Source: Acidobacteriota bacterium
Lineage (GTDB): Bacteria > Acidobacteriota > Terriglobia > Acidiferrales > UBA7541
Assembly (NCBI GenBank): GCA_021788095.1
Contig: JAJYLB010000013.1
Location: forward strand, 1-64,000
Direction of reading: 5' to 3'
Length of the DNA: 64,000 bases
The position numbers and the translations under genes are program-made. The notes beneath the pieces were generated by a model. That model had not been told where the DNA came from. It ran no database searches and saw nothing but the letters and a program-made list of their open reading frames with translations. The first letter of the stretch is position 1, and each line of letters begins with the position of its first letter. Below, in pieces: positions 13,321 through 22,069 of this stretch.

Positions 13321-15738
13321 CTACTGGAGCGAGGGCTGCGCGGGTTGCGGGCGCCCGCTGGGCGGAATGGCGGGAGAGCGCTTGACGAACGGCTCGAATT
13401 TGCCGAGCGCCAAAGCGAGCACCTCGTCGATCGTATGGACGAAGTGCAGCTGGAGGTTGCCGAGCATCTCCGGTTTCAGGTCCTCCTTGGCGTTCGGCTC
13501 GTTTTCGGCCGGAAGGATCACTTCCTGAATGCCGGCGCGTTTCGCCCCGAGCACCTTCTCCTTGATGCCGCCGATGGGAAGCACCAGGCCGCTCAGGGTG
13601 ATTTCGCCGGTCATGGCCACTCCCGCCCGCATGGGGCGGTCGGCGAGCAGGCTGACGAGGGCGGTGATCATGGCCACGCCGGCCGACGGCCCGTCCTTGG
13701 GGATAGCGCCGGCGGGCACGTGGATGTGGATATCGTGCTTGCGGAAGAAATCGGGATCGATGCCGTACCGCTCGCCGTTGGCCCGGACCCAGGAGAGCGC
13801 GGTCCGCATCGATTCCTGCATCACCTCGCCGAGGTGGCCGGTCATCGTGAGCTGCCGGCCGCCCCGCATCGCCGTCGCTTCGATAAAGATGACGTCGCCT
13901 CCGGCCGGCGTCCAGGCAAGGCCGACGGAGACGCCGGGCTTGCCGACGCGGTCGGCGACTTCGCGCTCGACGCGGAAGCGCTGCACGCCCAGTTTTTCGC
14001 GCACGACTTCGGGCGTGATGACGAGCTTATCGGTGGCGCCTTCGGCGAGCCGGCGCGTCTGTTTACGGATGAGGGTGGCGATTTCGCGCTCGAGGTTGCG
14101 CACGCCCGCCTCGCGCGTGTAGCTATGGATGATCTCGCGCAGGGCTTCCTCGGTGAACTCGAAATGCTCGTCCATGGTGAGGCCATGATCGGTGGCCTGC
14201 TTGGGGAGCAGGTGCCGCCGGGCGATGTGGATCTTCTCTTCCTCGGTGTAGCCGGGCAGCTCGATGATCTCCATCCGGTCGCGCAGCGGCTCGGGAATCG
14301 GATCGAGCCAGTTGGCGGTGCAGATGAACAGCACGCGGGACAGGTCGAACGGAACGTCGAGATAGTGGTCGCGGAAACCCACGTTCTGCTCGGGGTCGAG
14401 CACTTCCATGAGCGCGGCGGAGGGATCGCCCCGGAAATCGTGGCCGAGCTTATCCACTTCGTCGAGCATGAGGACCGGGTCCTTGGTCTCGGCGCGCCGG
14501 ATGCCTTGAATGATCTGGCCGGGCAAGGCGCCGATGTAGGTGCGGCGGTGGCCGCGGATTTCGGCTTCGTCGTGCATGCCGCCGAGCGAAATGCGGGCGA
14601 ATTTGCGGCCGAGCGCGCGGGCGATCGAGCGGCCGAGCGAGGTCTTGCCGACGCCCGGCGGGCCGAGGAAGCAGAGGATCGGGCCCTTGGCCCCGGGCTG
14701 GAGCTTGCGGACGGCGAGGTAGTCGAGCACGCGCTCCTTGACCTTTTCGAGGTCGTAGTGGTCTTCGTCGAGGATCTCGTGCGCCTTGGCGATATCGATC
14801 TCGGTGGCGCCGGAGGTCTTGTTCCACGGCAGCGAAGACATCCACTCGAGGTAGGTGCGGGAGACCATATACTCGGCCGAAGCTGGCGTCATCTTCTGGA
14901 GCCGCTTCAGTTCCCGGTCGCATTCTTTGCGCGCTTCGGCAGGCATCTGGGCCTCTTCGATTTTCTTGCGCAGCTCTTCGACTTCCGCCACCGTGTCGTC
15001 GGTTTCGCCGAGTTCCTTATGGATGGCCTTGAGCTGCTCCCGCAGCAGGTATTCCCGCTGACTCTGGCCGACCTGCTCTTCCACCTGCTCCTGAATCTTC
15101 GTGCGCAGCTCGAGCACCTCGCGCTCGCGCGTGAGTTCCCGAACGAGGGTTTGCAGGCGCTGGTAGACGTCGAAGGTCTCCAGCAGTTCCTGGCGAGTCT
15201 CGGTGGCGAGGGAAGGCATATTGCCGGCGATGAAGTCGCTCAGCCGGCCGGGATCGGCCATGGCCGCGGCGGTGTTCGCCAGGTCGTCGGAGAGCTGGGG
15301 GGAGCGGGCCACGACGTCGCGGAACAGATCCAGGACGCTGAGCTTGAGCGCCTCGCGTTCGGCCACCGGGCCGGTGAAGACGTCGGCCACCGGCTCGGTG
15401 CGGCCGCGCAGGAACGGGCGCATACCCACCAGTTCGTTGAGCCGGAACCTCTCGATCCCCTCGAGGAAGGCGACCATATTGCCATTCGGCAAGCGAACGA
15501 GTTTGTGCACCTTGGCGAGGGTGCCGACCGAGTGCAAGTCGGAGGGTCCCGGGTCCTCGACGCGGGGATCGAGCTGGGCAATCACGCCCATCACCTTATC
15601 TTCGCCTTCGAGTGAATTGACCAAAGCGAGCGAGGACTCTCGGCCAATCGTCAGGGGCAGGGCGATGCCGGGGAACAGCACCGTATCGCGAACGGGGAGA
15701 ATCGGAAGTTCTTGCACAAGCCCGACGGGTTTAGCCAT
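13321..15738 (-). CDS. lon: ATP-dependent Lon protease
   Basis: An 805-residue Lon (LonA type) serine protease that degrades misfolded and regulatory proteins in the cytoplasm. The order is the N-terminal substrate-binding domain (about 1–210), a coiled-coil region, the AAA+ module with Walker A GPPGVGKTSLG and Walker B LMLDEVDK, and the protease domain. The catalytic Ser is in PKDGPSAGVAM and the catalytic Lys lies in the GGIKEKVLGAKRAG segment. The ATG has AAGGGAG 10 bases upstream. A good promoter overlapped by a palindrome lies about 100 bases upstream, so regulation at that site is likely. Length matches the family. Confidence 0.97.
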   Translation of the reverse strand: MAKPVGLVQELPILPVRDTVLFPGIALPLTIGRESSLALVNSLEGEDKVMGVIAQLDPRVEDPGPSDLHSVGTLAKVHKLVRLPNGNMVAFLEGIERFRLNELVGMRPFLRGRTEPVADVFTGPVAEREALKLSVLDLFRDVVARSPQLSDDLANTAAAMADPGRLSDFIAGNMPSLATETRQELLETFDVYQRLQTLVRELTREREVLELRTKIQEQVEEQVGQSQREYLLREQLKAIHKELGETDDTVAEVEELRKKIEEAQMPAEARKECDRELKRLQKMTPASAEYMVSRTYLEWMSSLPWNKTSGATEIDIAKAHEILDEDHYDLEKVKERVLDYLAVRKLQPGAKGPILCFLGPPGVGKTSLGRSIARALGRKFARISLGGMHDEAEIRGHRRTYIGALPGQIIQGIRRAETKDPVLMLDEVDKLGHDFRGDPSAALMEVLDPEQNVGFRDHYLDVPFDLSRVLFICTANWLDPIPEPLRDRMEIIELPGYTEEEKIHIARRHLLPKQATDHGLTMDEHFEFTEEALREIIHSYTREAGVRNLEREIATLIRKQTRRLAEGATDKLVITPEVVREKLGVQRFRVEREVADRVGKPGVSVGLAWTPAGGDVIFIEATAMRGGRQLTMTGHLGEVMQESMRTALSWVRANGERYGIDPDFFRKHDIHIHVPAGAIPKDGPSAGVAMITALVSLLADRPMRAGVAMTGEITLSGLVLPIGGIKEKVLGAKRAGIQEVILPAENEPNAKEDLKPEMLGNLQLHFVHTIDEVLALALGKFEPFVKRSPAIPPSGRPQPAQPSLQ

Positions 15739-15842
15739 GACTCAGAGGCTCCCTTGGGTCGCGAGCAAAACGCAGACCCAGACGGTTGGATGCTCGAAAC
15801 TCGGGGAAGGTTCCATGCCAGTCAAAGTTTTTATCAGTCCTG

Positions 15843-15874
15843 TTTAGTATAATCGACTAAACTTCATTTCGCAA
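15843..15874 (-). promoter_or_regulatory. lon promoter with overlapping operator-like palindrome
   Basis: On the minus strand, TTGCGA (15869–15874) and TATACT (15846–15851) are separated by exactly 17 bases, a good sigma-70 promoter about 100 bases before the lon ATG. A 19-bp palindrome, TTTAGT-N7-ACTAAA (15843–15861), covers the -10 box and the end of the spacer, where a repressor would block polymerase. It is not a CIRCE element. The regulator is unknown. Confidence 0.7.
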
Positions 15875-15918
15875 CACCATCCCAGCGGCTTGGAACTCAT
15901 GTTAACGTTCTTATTTTC

Positions 15919-16071
15919 TTACACATACTGCTTCTCAGAGGTTGGGCTACCGCCGGTAACTTTCGCTTCCCGCCGCAGGATAGCCTCCGCAAGGCGTTTC
16001 ACCCCCTCACTCGCAACGCAGCTGCCGCTATCACTAACCCCAAGCCACCGAATATACAAGGTTTTCCCAAA
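15919..16071 (-). other. 50-codon open stretch in frame after the cca stop codon
   Basis: The 333-base gap between cca and lon is more A/T-rich than its surroundings. Directly after the TGA of cca, the same frame stays open for 50 codons (beginning FGKTLYIRWLGVSDSGS) before TAA. Codon use is richer in A/T-ending codons than in the neighbours. It could be the end of an ancestral, longer protein, a fragment of another gene, or chance. No start codon with a ribosome site is convincing; a TTG at the fifth codon is the only candidate. Confidence 0.3.
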
Positions 16072-17457
16072 TCACTTGGTATCCTTCGCGGCACTTCCCT
16101 TGGCCAGACTGCTTGCCAGAGCCAGGGCCTCTTCCCGGGAACTCACTTGACCTTCGAGTTGGGCTTCCTCAACGCCGCGCAAGATCGCTCCGAAGGCCGG
16201 CCCTGGGCGCAAGCCAAGGGCGATGAGATCGTCGCCGGTGACGAGGCGCGGCGGGCGTATCTCTTGAGCTGGCGTTTCCGCGAGGAAGCGCACCAGGAAC
16301 TCGTAGGTATCGAGTTTGCCGTGACTCGCCTGGCAATCGAGCCGATGCAGTTCGAGATGCTCCGCGAAGCCGGGCAGGCGAACGAACCGCTTGAGAGTTG
16401 CCGGGCGCATCCGCGGGACGTCGATGAAGCGCAGATGCTGGCGTACCAGCGCAACGATCTGGCCGGTGGCGGCGAGGGAGAAGCGCAGGCGGCGGCAGAT
16501 GGCCTCGGCCATCACAGCGCCGATTTCGGCGTGGTTGTCGAAGCGGATGCGGCCGCCGGGCGCTGTCGGAGGAGTGAAGGTAGGCGGCTTACCGATGTCG
16601 TGCAGGAGAACGCCCCACCCGAGCGTGGCGGAGGCGTCCGCAGGAAGATTTTCGAGCATGAGTCGCGTATGAATCCACACGTCGCCTTCGGGGTGGAATT
16701 CGGGGGGTTGGGGAACGCCTTCGAGGCGCGCGACTTCCGGCAAGGCCGGGGCGAGCAAGCCGGCGGAGTGGAGCAGCTCGAATCCACGCCGCGACGCTCC
16801 TTCGGTAAGCAAGCGACTGAGTTCGTCGCGCAGGCGTTCGGGCGAGACCTGGACGATTTCGGCGGCGTGCCGGCCGATCGCGGCGAAGGTGGCGGGTTCG
16901 ATTTCGAAGCCGAAGCGAGCCGCGAAGCGGACGGCGCGGATCAAGCGGAGTTTGTCCTCGGCGAAACGCCGATCGGGCTCGCCGATAGCGCGAACGCGCC
17001 GGGCGTCGAGATCGGCGCGGCCGCCCACGAGGTCAATCACTGCGCCGCTGCGCGGATCGAGCAGCAGGCCGTTGATGGTGAAATCGCGGCGGCGCACGTC
17101 GTCGGCGGCCGAGCGGGAATAGACCACGGCGTCGGGGTGGCGGCCGTCGGCATAGCCAAGGTCGGAGCGGAAGGTGGCGACTTCGACCTGCGCGGAGCCT
17201 TCGACCACGATGACCACGCCGAATTTCGCGCCAACGGTCAGGCTGCCGGGGAAGAGCGCCTCGACGCGGTCGGGCGTAGCGTCCGTGGAGACGTCGTAAT
17301 CGGCGGGCTCGCGGCCGAGCACGATATCGCGCACGCAGCCGCCGACGAGATACGCCTGGTGGCCTGCGGCGGCGAGCACGCGGCAGATTTTCTCGGCGAG
17401 TTCGCGGGGAGTCACGCGGAGATTATGGACGCGGAGCCGTGCCGAAGCCAATCCCAT
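16072..17457 (-). CDS. cca: CCA-adding/poly(A) polymerase family nucleotidyltransferase with HD domain
   Basis: A 461-residue class II nucleotidyltransferase that probably adds or repairs the 3' CCA of tRNAs. The head domain has LVGGCVRD and the metal-binding pair in ADYDVSTDA, then RRRDFTINGLLLDP and the RAVRFAARFGFEIE neck. The second half carries an HD phosphohydrolase domain (LLHDIGKPP) and ends in a short helical tail. Without tests one cannot separate CCA-adding from A-adding or poly(A) activity. Its ATG directly follows the TGA of the M20 gene, so translation is probably coupled. A GTG 14 codons in is a possible alternative start. Confidence 0.88.
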   Translation of the reverse strand: MGLASARLRVHNLRVTPRELAEKICRVLAAAGHQAYLVGGCVRDIVLGREPADYDVSTDATPDRVEALFPGSLTVGAKFGVVIVVEGSAQVEVATFRSDLGYADGRHPDAVVYSRSAADDVRRRDFTINGLLLDPRSGAVIDLVGGRADLDARRVRAIGEPDRRFAEDKLRLIRAVRFAARFGFEIEPATFAAIGRHAAEIVQVSPERLRDELSRLLTEGASRRGFELLHSAGLLAPALPEVARLEGVPQPPEFHPEGDVWIHTRLMLENLPADASATLGWGVLLHDIGKPPTFTPPTAPGGRIRFDNHAEIGAVMAEAICRRLRFSLAATGQIVALVRQHLRFIDVPRMRPATLKRFVRLPGFAEHLELHRLDCQASHGKLDTYEFLVRFLAETPAQEIRPPRLVTGDDLIALGLRPGPAFGAILRGVEEAQLEGQVSSREEALALASSLAKGSAAKDTK

Positions 17458-18621
17458 TCACGCGCGGGCGAGCAGGCGTTGACGCAGGGAGGGATCCGAA
17501 GCCAAGTCGATCGCGGTCCACGCCATGGCCAGGGCGCCGTCCACCAGCGCCTTATCGGCGTGCGGGGTGACGCAGTGGGCGGTGAATTCGGGTTGGTGAT
17601 TGACGGCAGGCAGCGAGTGAATGCCGACCATGGGATGAATCGAGGGCAAGGCCAGGGAGACGTTGCCCATATCCGTCGAGCCGGTGGGCCGCGTTTCCCA
17701 CTCGCCGAGATCGGGGAACGGGCGGCCTAAGGCCTCCGAGTTGCGGCGGTAGAGTGCCGCGACCGCAGCGTCGTGACGCATCTCCGCGTAGGGCTTATCG
17801 CCGCCGACGAATTCCACCTTGGCGCCGGTGGCCAGCGCGCCCGCCTCGAAGCAGCGATAGACCTTGGGCCGCAGCTCGCGAAGCTGATCGAGCGTTTCCG
17901 AGCGGATGATGTACCGAGCGGAGGTATGAGCGGGAACGACGTTGGGCGCCGCGCCACCGGCGGTGACGATGCCATGGATGCGGTCGGTAGAGCGAATATG
18001 CTGGCGCAGCAATCCGAGGGAGGTTTGCGCGATGGTGAGGGCGTCGCCGGCGTTGACTCCCAACTCGGGAAACGCCGAAGCGTGAGATTCTTTTCCCGTA
18101 TAGCGAACGTCGAACATCGACGCGGCAATGATTCTTGCGGCGAGCATGTCGAACGGGGCCGGATGGACCATCATCGCCGCGTGGATTCCGTCGAAGCCGC
18201 CTCGCTCGAGCAGCAGGATCTTTCCGCTGGCATTACCCACCTCCTCGGCGGGCGTGCCGATGACGCTGATGGTCAGGCCCAGATCGTCCGCCGCTCTTGC
18301 CGCGGCCAGGGCGGCGCCCACGGCGGAGGCCGCGATGATGTTGTGCCCGCAGGCGTGGCCGATGCCGGGCAGGCAATCGTATTCCGCGCAGATGCCGACG
18401 TGCAGCGGTCCCGAGCCGGCGCGAGCGCGGAACGCCGTGGGCAGGCCGCAGGAGCCGCGTTCGACGGCGAAGCCGGCGTCGGCCAGCGCTTCGCAAAGCC
18501 ACAGAGCGGCCTTCTCTTCCTCGAAGCCCAGTTCGGGGTGGGCGTGGATGCGGTGACTAAGTTCGATGAGGCCGCCCGTCGCGGTCTCCAAGCGTTCACG
18601 CGCGGCTGCTTTCGCGTCCAT
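17458..18621 (-). CDS. M20-family amidohydrolase (M20D type)
   Basis: A 387-residue zinc amidohydrolase related to aminoacylases and p-aminobenzoyl-glutamate hydrolase. The metal-site motifs HACGHN and TPAEEVGN are present, as is the dimerisation-domain stretch GKESHASAFPELGVNAGDA. There is no signal peptide, so it acts in the cytoplasm on an N-acyl or peptide-like amide that cannot be named. The start is the ATG beginning MDAKAAARE, with AGGGGG about 12 bases upstream; the frame is open for another 86 codons upstream, but those overlap the phosphatase gene and are not protein-like. It abuts cca. Confidence 0.88.
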   Translation of the reverse strand: MDAKAAARERLETATGGLIELSHRIHAHPELGFEEEKAALWLCEALADAGFAVERGSCGLPTAFRARAGSGPLHVGICAEYDCLPGIGHACGHNIIAASAVGAALAAARAADDLGLTISVIGTPAEEVGNASGKILLLERGGFDGIHAAMMVHPAPFDMLAARIIAASMFDVRYTGKESHASAFPELGVNAGDALTIAQTSLGLLRQHIRSTDRIHGIVTAGGAAPNVVPAHTSARYIIRSETLDQLRELRPKVYRCFEAGALATGAKVEFVGGDKPYAEMRHDAAVAALYRRNSEALGRPFPDLGEWETRPTGSTDMGNVSLALPSIHPMVGIHSLPAVNHQPEFTAHCVTPHADKALVDGALAMAWTAIDLASDPSLRQRLLARA

Positions 18622-18688
18622 GAATCGGTGCGCCCCCTTGCGGCCAAAGGGTAACACGAAGGAAGCGCGGCGAGGAGGGGCCCGGCGG

Positions 18689-19831
18689 TCAATCGCGGCG
18701 AAGGACGAGGCAGGTGATATCGTCGTGCTGGCGGGCGAGGCCGACGTAGCGATCGACATCGAAGAAGATGGCTTCGAGCAGGTTTTGCGCGCCGGCGCCG
18801 CGCAAACGGGCGAGGACGTCGCGGAACCGCTGCTCGCCGTATTCCTCCCCGCGTTCGTTGACCGCCTCGATCGCGCCATCGCTGAAGACGACCAACGCGT
18901 CTCCCGGATCCATGCCGACGCTTTGCCCCGCGAAGGCCGTGTCGGTCGAGATGCCCAGAGGCAGGCTGGTGGCTTCGAGCCGCTCGCAAGCTCCCGAGAC
19001 GCGCAACAGGAACGGAGCGTTGTGGCCGGCGTTGACGTATTCGAGCGCGCCCGTCGACGGGTTCAACTCGGCGAGGAACGCCGTGGTGAAGCGGAGCCCG
19101 TCGAGGCTGTGGGCGCTGGTGTAGCGATTCAATCCGACCGCTAGATCGACGAGCGTGCCGGGCAAGGCCGCGAGCGCTTCGAGGCTGGCCTGGAAAGTGG
19201 CCATGAGCAAGGCGGCGGGAACGCTCTTCCCCGCGACGTCGGCAACCACCACGAGCAGACGGCGAGGCTCGGCCGGACGCGGGAAAGCGTCGTAGTAATC
19301 GCCGCCAACGGTGTTCGCGGCCCGCGTGCGGAAGGCGAGCTGCCAGCCCGGGACTTGGGGGGGCTGCTCGGGCAGCAGGCGGGTCTGGATGTCGCGGGCG
19401 ATCTCGAGATCGCGTTTCATCGTGACGCGGTCGGCGAGTTCCAAAGCGAGCAGGACGAAGAGCAGCAGAACACCCAACAAGCCGGGATAGATATCCACCG
19501 CGACTTTGTTCGCGACGACCACATGCGGCCAAGCCAGGAGAAGCAGCGCCAGGAGCAAGAGCACGCGCCGCGCCGGCGAAAGCTTCATCAGGAGCACCTG
19601 GAAGAGGGCCCAAGCGGCGCGGAAAGGCCGTTTCCAGCCGCGGGTCGCGCTCACCTTCTCCCAATCGACTTCGCGGGAGTAGAGGTCGTAACTCGAGCGC
19701 GCTTCGGAAACGAACTGGCGCCAGAGCTGGGTCAATTCGGCGCCTTCGGTGACGCCGTGCCAGAAGCCGCGCACGGCTTCGCCGAATTTATGGCCGCGAC
19801 GCGGCGGCGGGGTAGCGGTAGGGGTCGCCAT
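18689..19831 (-). CDS. membrane-anchored SpoIIE/RsbU-type serine phosphatase
   Basis: A 380-residue PP2C-like phosphatase. Two hydrophobic segments (about 88–101 and 114–131) anchor it in the inner membrane. The cytoplasmic domain starts with the DLEIARDIQTRLLPEQ helix seen in RsbU-like proteins. Metal-binding motifs are GGDYYD (176–181), DVAGKS (198–203) and HDDIT near the end. Such enzymes dephosphorylate anti-anti-sigma factors in partner-switching systems, but no partner kinase or STAS gene lies nearby. There is no Shine-Dalgarno sequence; a consensus TATAAT lies 7 bases before the ATG. Confidence 0.88.
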   Translation of the reverse strand: MATPTATPPPRRGHKFGEAVRGFWHGVTEGAELTQLWRQFVSEARSSYDLYSREVDWEKVSATRGWKRPFRAAWALFQVLLMKLSPARRVLLLLALLLLAWPHVVVANKVAVDIYPGLLGVLLLFVLLALELADRVTMKRDLEIARDIQTRLLPEQPPQVPGWQLAFRTRAANTVGGDYYDAFPRPAEPRRLLVVVADVAGKSVPAALLMATFQASLEALAALPGTLVDLAVGLNRYTSAHSLDGLRFTTAFLAELNPSTGALEYVNAGHNAPFLLRVSGACERLEATSLPLGISTDTAFAGQSVGMDPGDALVVFSDGAIEAVNERGEEYGEQRFRDVLARLRGAGAQNLLEAIFFDVDRYVGLARQHDDITCLVLRRD

Positions 19832-19838
19832 TCGTTCG

Positions 19839-19844
19839 ATTATA
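19839..19844 (-). promoter_or_regulatory. -10 box for a leaderless transcript of the phosphatase gene
   Basis: A perfect TATAAT on the minus strand ends 7 bases before the ATG at 19831, which puts the expected transcription start at or next to the start codon. No ribosome-binding site is present and no clear -35 box is seen. Confidence 0.6.
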
Positions 19845-19869
19845 TCCGCAGGGGCGGACCGGCACGCGA

Positions 19870-21090
19870 TTAGCCTTCATGGTCGGAGAGCGAGCCGCCC
19901 AGCCGGATCTTGCCGAAGCCGTAGCGGTCGCGGAGGCGGTCGGCGGCGCGTGCCAGGCTCTCGCGTTTTTCGTCGCGAGCGGGATCGAGCAGATCGGGTT
20001 GGGGCGGGGCGTGGGTGAATCCGCCGAGAGCGACACCAACCAGGCGCAGGGGTTTCCGGGTCCAGTGGGCGTCGAAGAGCGCGCGCAGCTCCGCCAGGAG
20101 GACGTCATCGAGGCTGGAAGGCTCGCGAAGGGTCTTGGCGCGCGTCACGGTTTGGAAGCCGGCGTAGCGGAGCGTGAGCGTGACGGTGCGGGCGCGGAGG
20201 CCGGCGTCGCGCAACCGCTTGCCGGCTTTCTGGCAGAGCCAGCTCAAAGTCGAGCCGAGCCGCTCGCGATCGGAGGTATCGGCGGCGAAAGTGCGATTGT
20301 GGGAGATCGATTTCGGCTCGGCGTCCACCACGAATTCGTAGGCATCCTGGCCGCGGGCCTTCCGATACAGCGCTTCGCCCCAGCGACCGAAGCGGCGCTC
20401 GAGCTGCTCGGCGGAGAGGGCGGCGAGCTGGCCCACGGTTCGGATGCCCAGCGAGGCGAGCGCGGCTTCGGTCACCTTGCCGATGCCGGGGATGCGGCGC
20501 ACGCCCAGCGGAGCGAGAAAGGATTCTTCCGCTCCCGCGGGAATCCAAAGGAGGCCGTGGGGCTTGGCCTGGTCGGAAGCGACCTTGGCGGCCAGCCGGG
20601 TGGAAGCGAGGCCGAGCGAGCCCGGCAGGCCGGTTTCGCGAACGATGGCGTGGTGGAGCTTTTGCGCGGCGGCGAGTGGCGGGCCGTGGAGCCGCTCGGT
20701 GCCGGCGAGGTCGAGGTAGGCTTCGTCGATCGAGGCCATTTCGACCACGGGGGAAAATCGCTCGAGGATGGCGGCGATGCGGTCGCTGTATTCCACGTAC
20801 AGATCATGGCGAACGGGAAGGAAGACGGCGGCGGGGCAGAGCCGCGCGGCCGTGCGCAGAGGCATCGCGGAGCCGATCCCGAATTTGCGCGCTTCGTAGC
20901 TGGCGGCCGAAACCACCCCGCGATCTTCCGGCCAGCCGCCGACGATCACCGGCTTGCCGCGCAGCTCCGGCCGCTCGAGCAGTTCCACGGAAACGAAGAA
21001 GGCGTCCATATCCACGTGGAGGATGGACGCGGCCGAGGGGGCGGGCGCCGGGAGAGAGGAAGCGCTGCGGAACTGAGCGAGTTTCGGCAT
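19870..21090 (-). CDS. dinB: DNA polymerase IV (Y family)
   Basis: A 406-residue translesion polymerase. Catalytic carboxylates are in HVDMDAFF (D27 and D29) and SIDEAYLD (D122, E123). They are followed by the helix-hairpin-helix thumb (IPGIGKVTEAALASLGI) and the little-finger domain. The C-terminus lacks an evident QL(S/D)LF beta-clamp motif. About 20 extra residues precede the usual start. An extended -10-like TGTGATAAT lies about 22 bases before the ATG; no LexA box was recognised, so SOS control is not evident. Confidence 0.95.
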   Translation of the reverse strand: MPKLAQFRSASSLPAPAPSAASILHVDMDAFFVSVELLERPELRGKPVIVGGWPEDRGVVSAASYEARKFGIGSAMPLRTAARLCPAAVFLPVRHDLYVEYSDRIAAILERFSPVVEMASIDEAYLDLAGTERLHGPPLAAAQKLHHAIVRETGLPGSLGLASTRLAAKVASDQAKPHGLLWIPAGAEESFLAPLGVRRIPGIGKVTEAALASLGIRTVGQLAALSAEQLERRFGRWGEALYRKARGQDAYEFVVDAEPKSISHNRTFAADTSDRERLGSTLSWLCQKAGKRLRDAGLRARTVTLTLRYAGFQTVTRAKTLREPSSLDDVLLAELRALFDAHWTRKPLRLVGVALGGFTHAPPQPDLLDPARDEKRESLARAADRLRDRYGFGKIRLGGSLSDHEG

Positions 21091-21129
21091 GACGCGGCGG
21101 ACACCGAGGCCATTATCACACCTTTGCCG

Positions 21130-21984
21130 TCAGCGGCGAGAGGCGGCGAAGACGCGCGGGATACCGGCGAGATCGTTGGTGATTTCGATTTCGCGCCAGA
21201 GGGCCGGGTCGGCGAGAGCCCGCACGCGCACGCTCGCGCCGTAGCCCAACTCCAAAACGAGCAAGCCGCCGGGAACCAGCCGCTCGGCGGCCTGGGCAAT
21301 CAGGGCGGGATAGATTTCGACGCCTTCCTCGCCGGCGAACAATGCCGCGTGCGGTTCGTGCTCGCCGACCTCGCGCGGAAGCGACGCCGCTTCCTTCGAC
21401 CCCAGGTAGGGCGGATTGCTCACGATCAAATCGAGCGAGCGCGCCCGGAACGCCGCCAGCAGATTCGATTCGACGAAAGCGATGCGCGCGGCGAGGCTGT
21501 GGCGGGCGGCGTTGCGGCGGGCGACGGCGAGCGCACGCGGCGAGATGTCGGAAGCGAAAACGCGCGCCCGCGCGAGTTCCGAAGCAAGGGCAACGGCCAG
21601 GCAGCCGGAACCCGTGCCGACGTCGGCGATTCCCAGCGGCGCCTGCGAGCGCTCCTGCCCCAACCGCGCGAGGGCTACCTCCACGACGTGCTCGGTTTCC
21701 GGCCGCGGAATCAGGACGTCGGGAGTGACTTCCAGATCCAGCCCCCAGAATTCCTGCCGGCCGGTGAGGTATTGGGTCGGCATGCCGGCGGCGCGCCGCG
21801 AAATCAGCTCGTGGAAACGGCTGGCGGAGGCCGCATCGAGCGAATCGGCGGCATGGGCGTAGAGCCAGGCGCGATCGACTTCGAGGACGTGGAGCAGGAG
21901 CAATTCGGCCGCCAGCACGGGCGAAGGCACCTGCGCGCCGCGCAACTCGCCGGCACCTTGCTTCAAAGCTTCGCGAAGAGTCAT
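21130..21984 (-). CDS. prmC: release factor glutamine methyltransferase PrmC
   Basis: A 284-residue methyltransferase that methylates the Gln of the GGQ motif in peptide-chain release factors 1 and 2. The N-terminal helical domain is followed by the SAM-binding motif DVGTGSGCLAVAL (121–133) and the catalytic NPPY (190–193), both hallmarks of the family. TPDVLIPRPETEHVVE is also typical. prfA, which often sits next to prmC, is not in the window. It follows the M50 protease gene with 85 bases between them. Confidence 0.94.
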   Translation of the reverse strand: MTLREALKQGAGELRGAQVPSPVLAAELLLLHVLEVDRAWLYAHAADSLDAASASRFHELISRRAAGMPTQYLTGRQEFWGLDLEVTPDVLIPRPETEHVVEVALARLGQERSQAPLGIADVGTGSGCLAVALASELARARVFASDISPRALAVARRNAARHSLAARIAFVESNLLAAFRARSLDLIVSNPPYLGSKEAASLPREVGEHEPHAALFAGEEGVEIYPALIAQAAERLVPGGLLVLELGYGASVRVRALADPALWREIEITNDLAGIPRVFAASRR

Positions 21985-22069
21985 GGCCGGAGCATCACGG
22001 AGAAACGCGCCGCGAGCAGTTCCGATTGCGGAATCACCGGGGAAGTATAGAACAGCGCTGGGGCTGGGG

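Noticed and set aside
12134-13528. Rightward open frame of 464 codons spanning the Arg-rich gene and the end of lon
   Set aside because: It crosses the 3' end of lon antisense and is Arg/Ala/Gly low-complexity sequence of the kind GC-rich DNA gives by chance.
16072-16074. Selenocysteine read-through of the cca TGA
   Set aside because: No stem-loop resembling a SECIS element was recognised after the TGA, the codon use beyond it changes, and CCA enzymes are not known selenoproteins. The open frame is kept only as a curiosity.
15890-16150. Rightward open frame of 86 codons in the lon–cca gap
   Set aside because: No ribosome site, no recognisable sequence, and it runs antisense into the end of cca.
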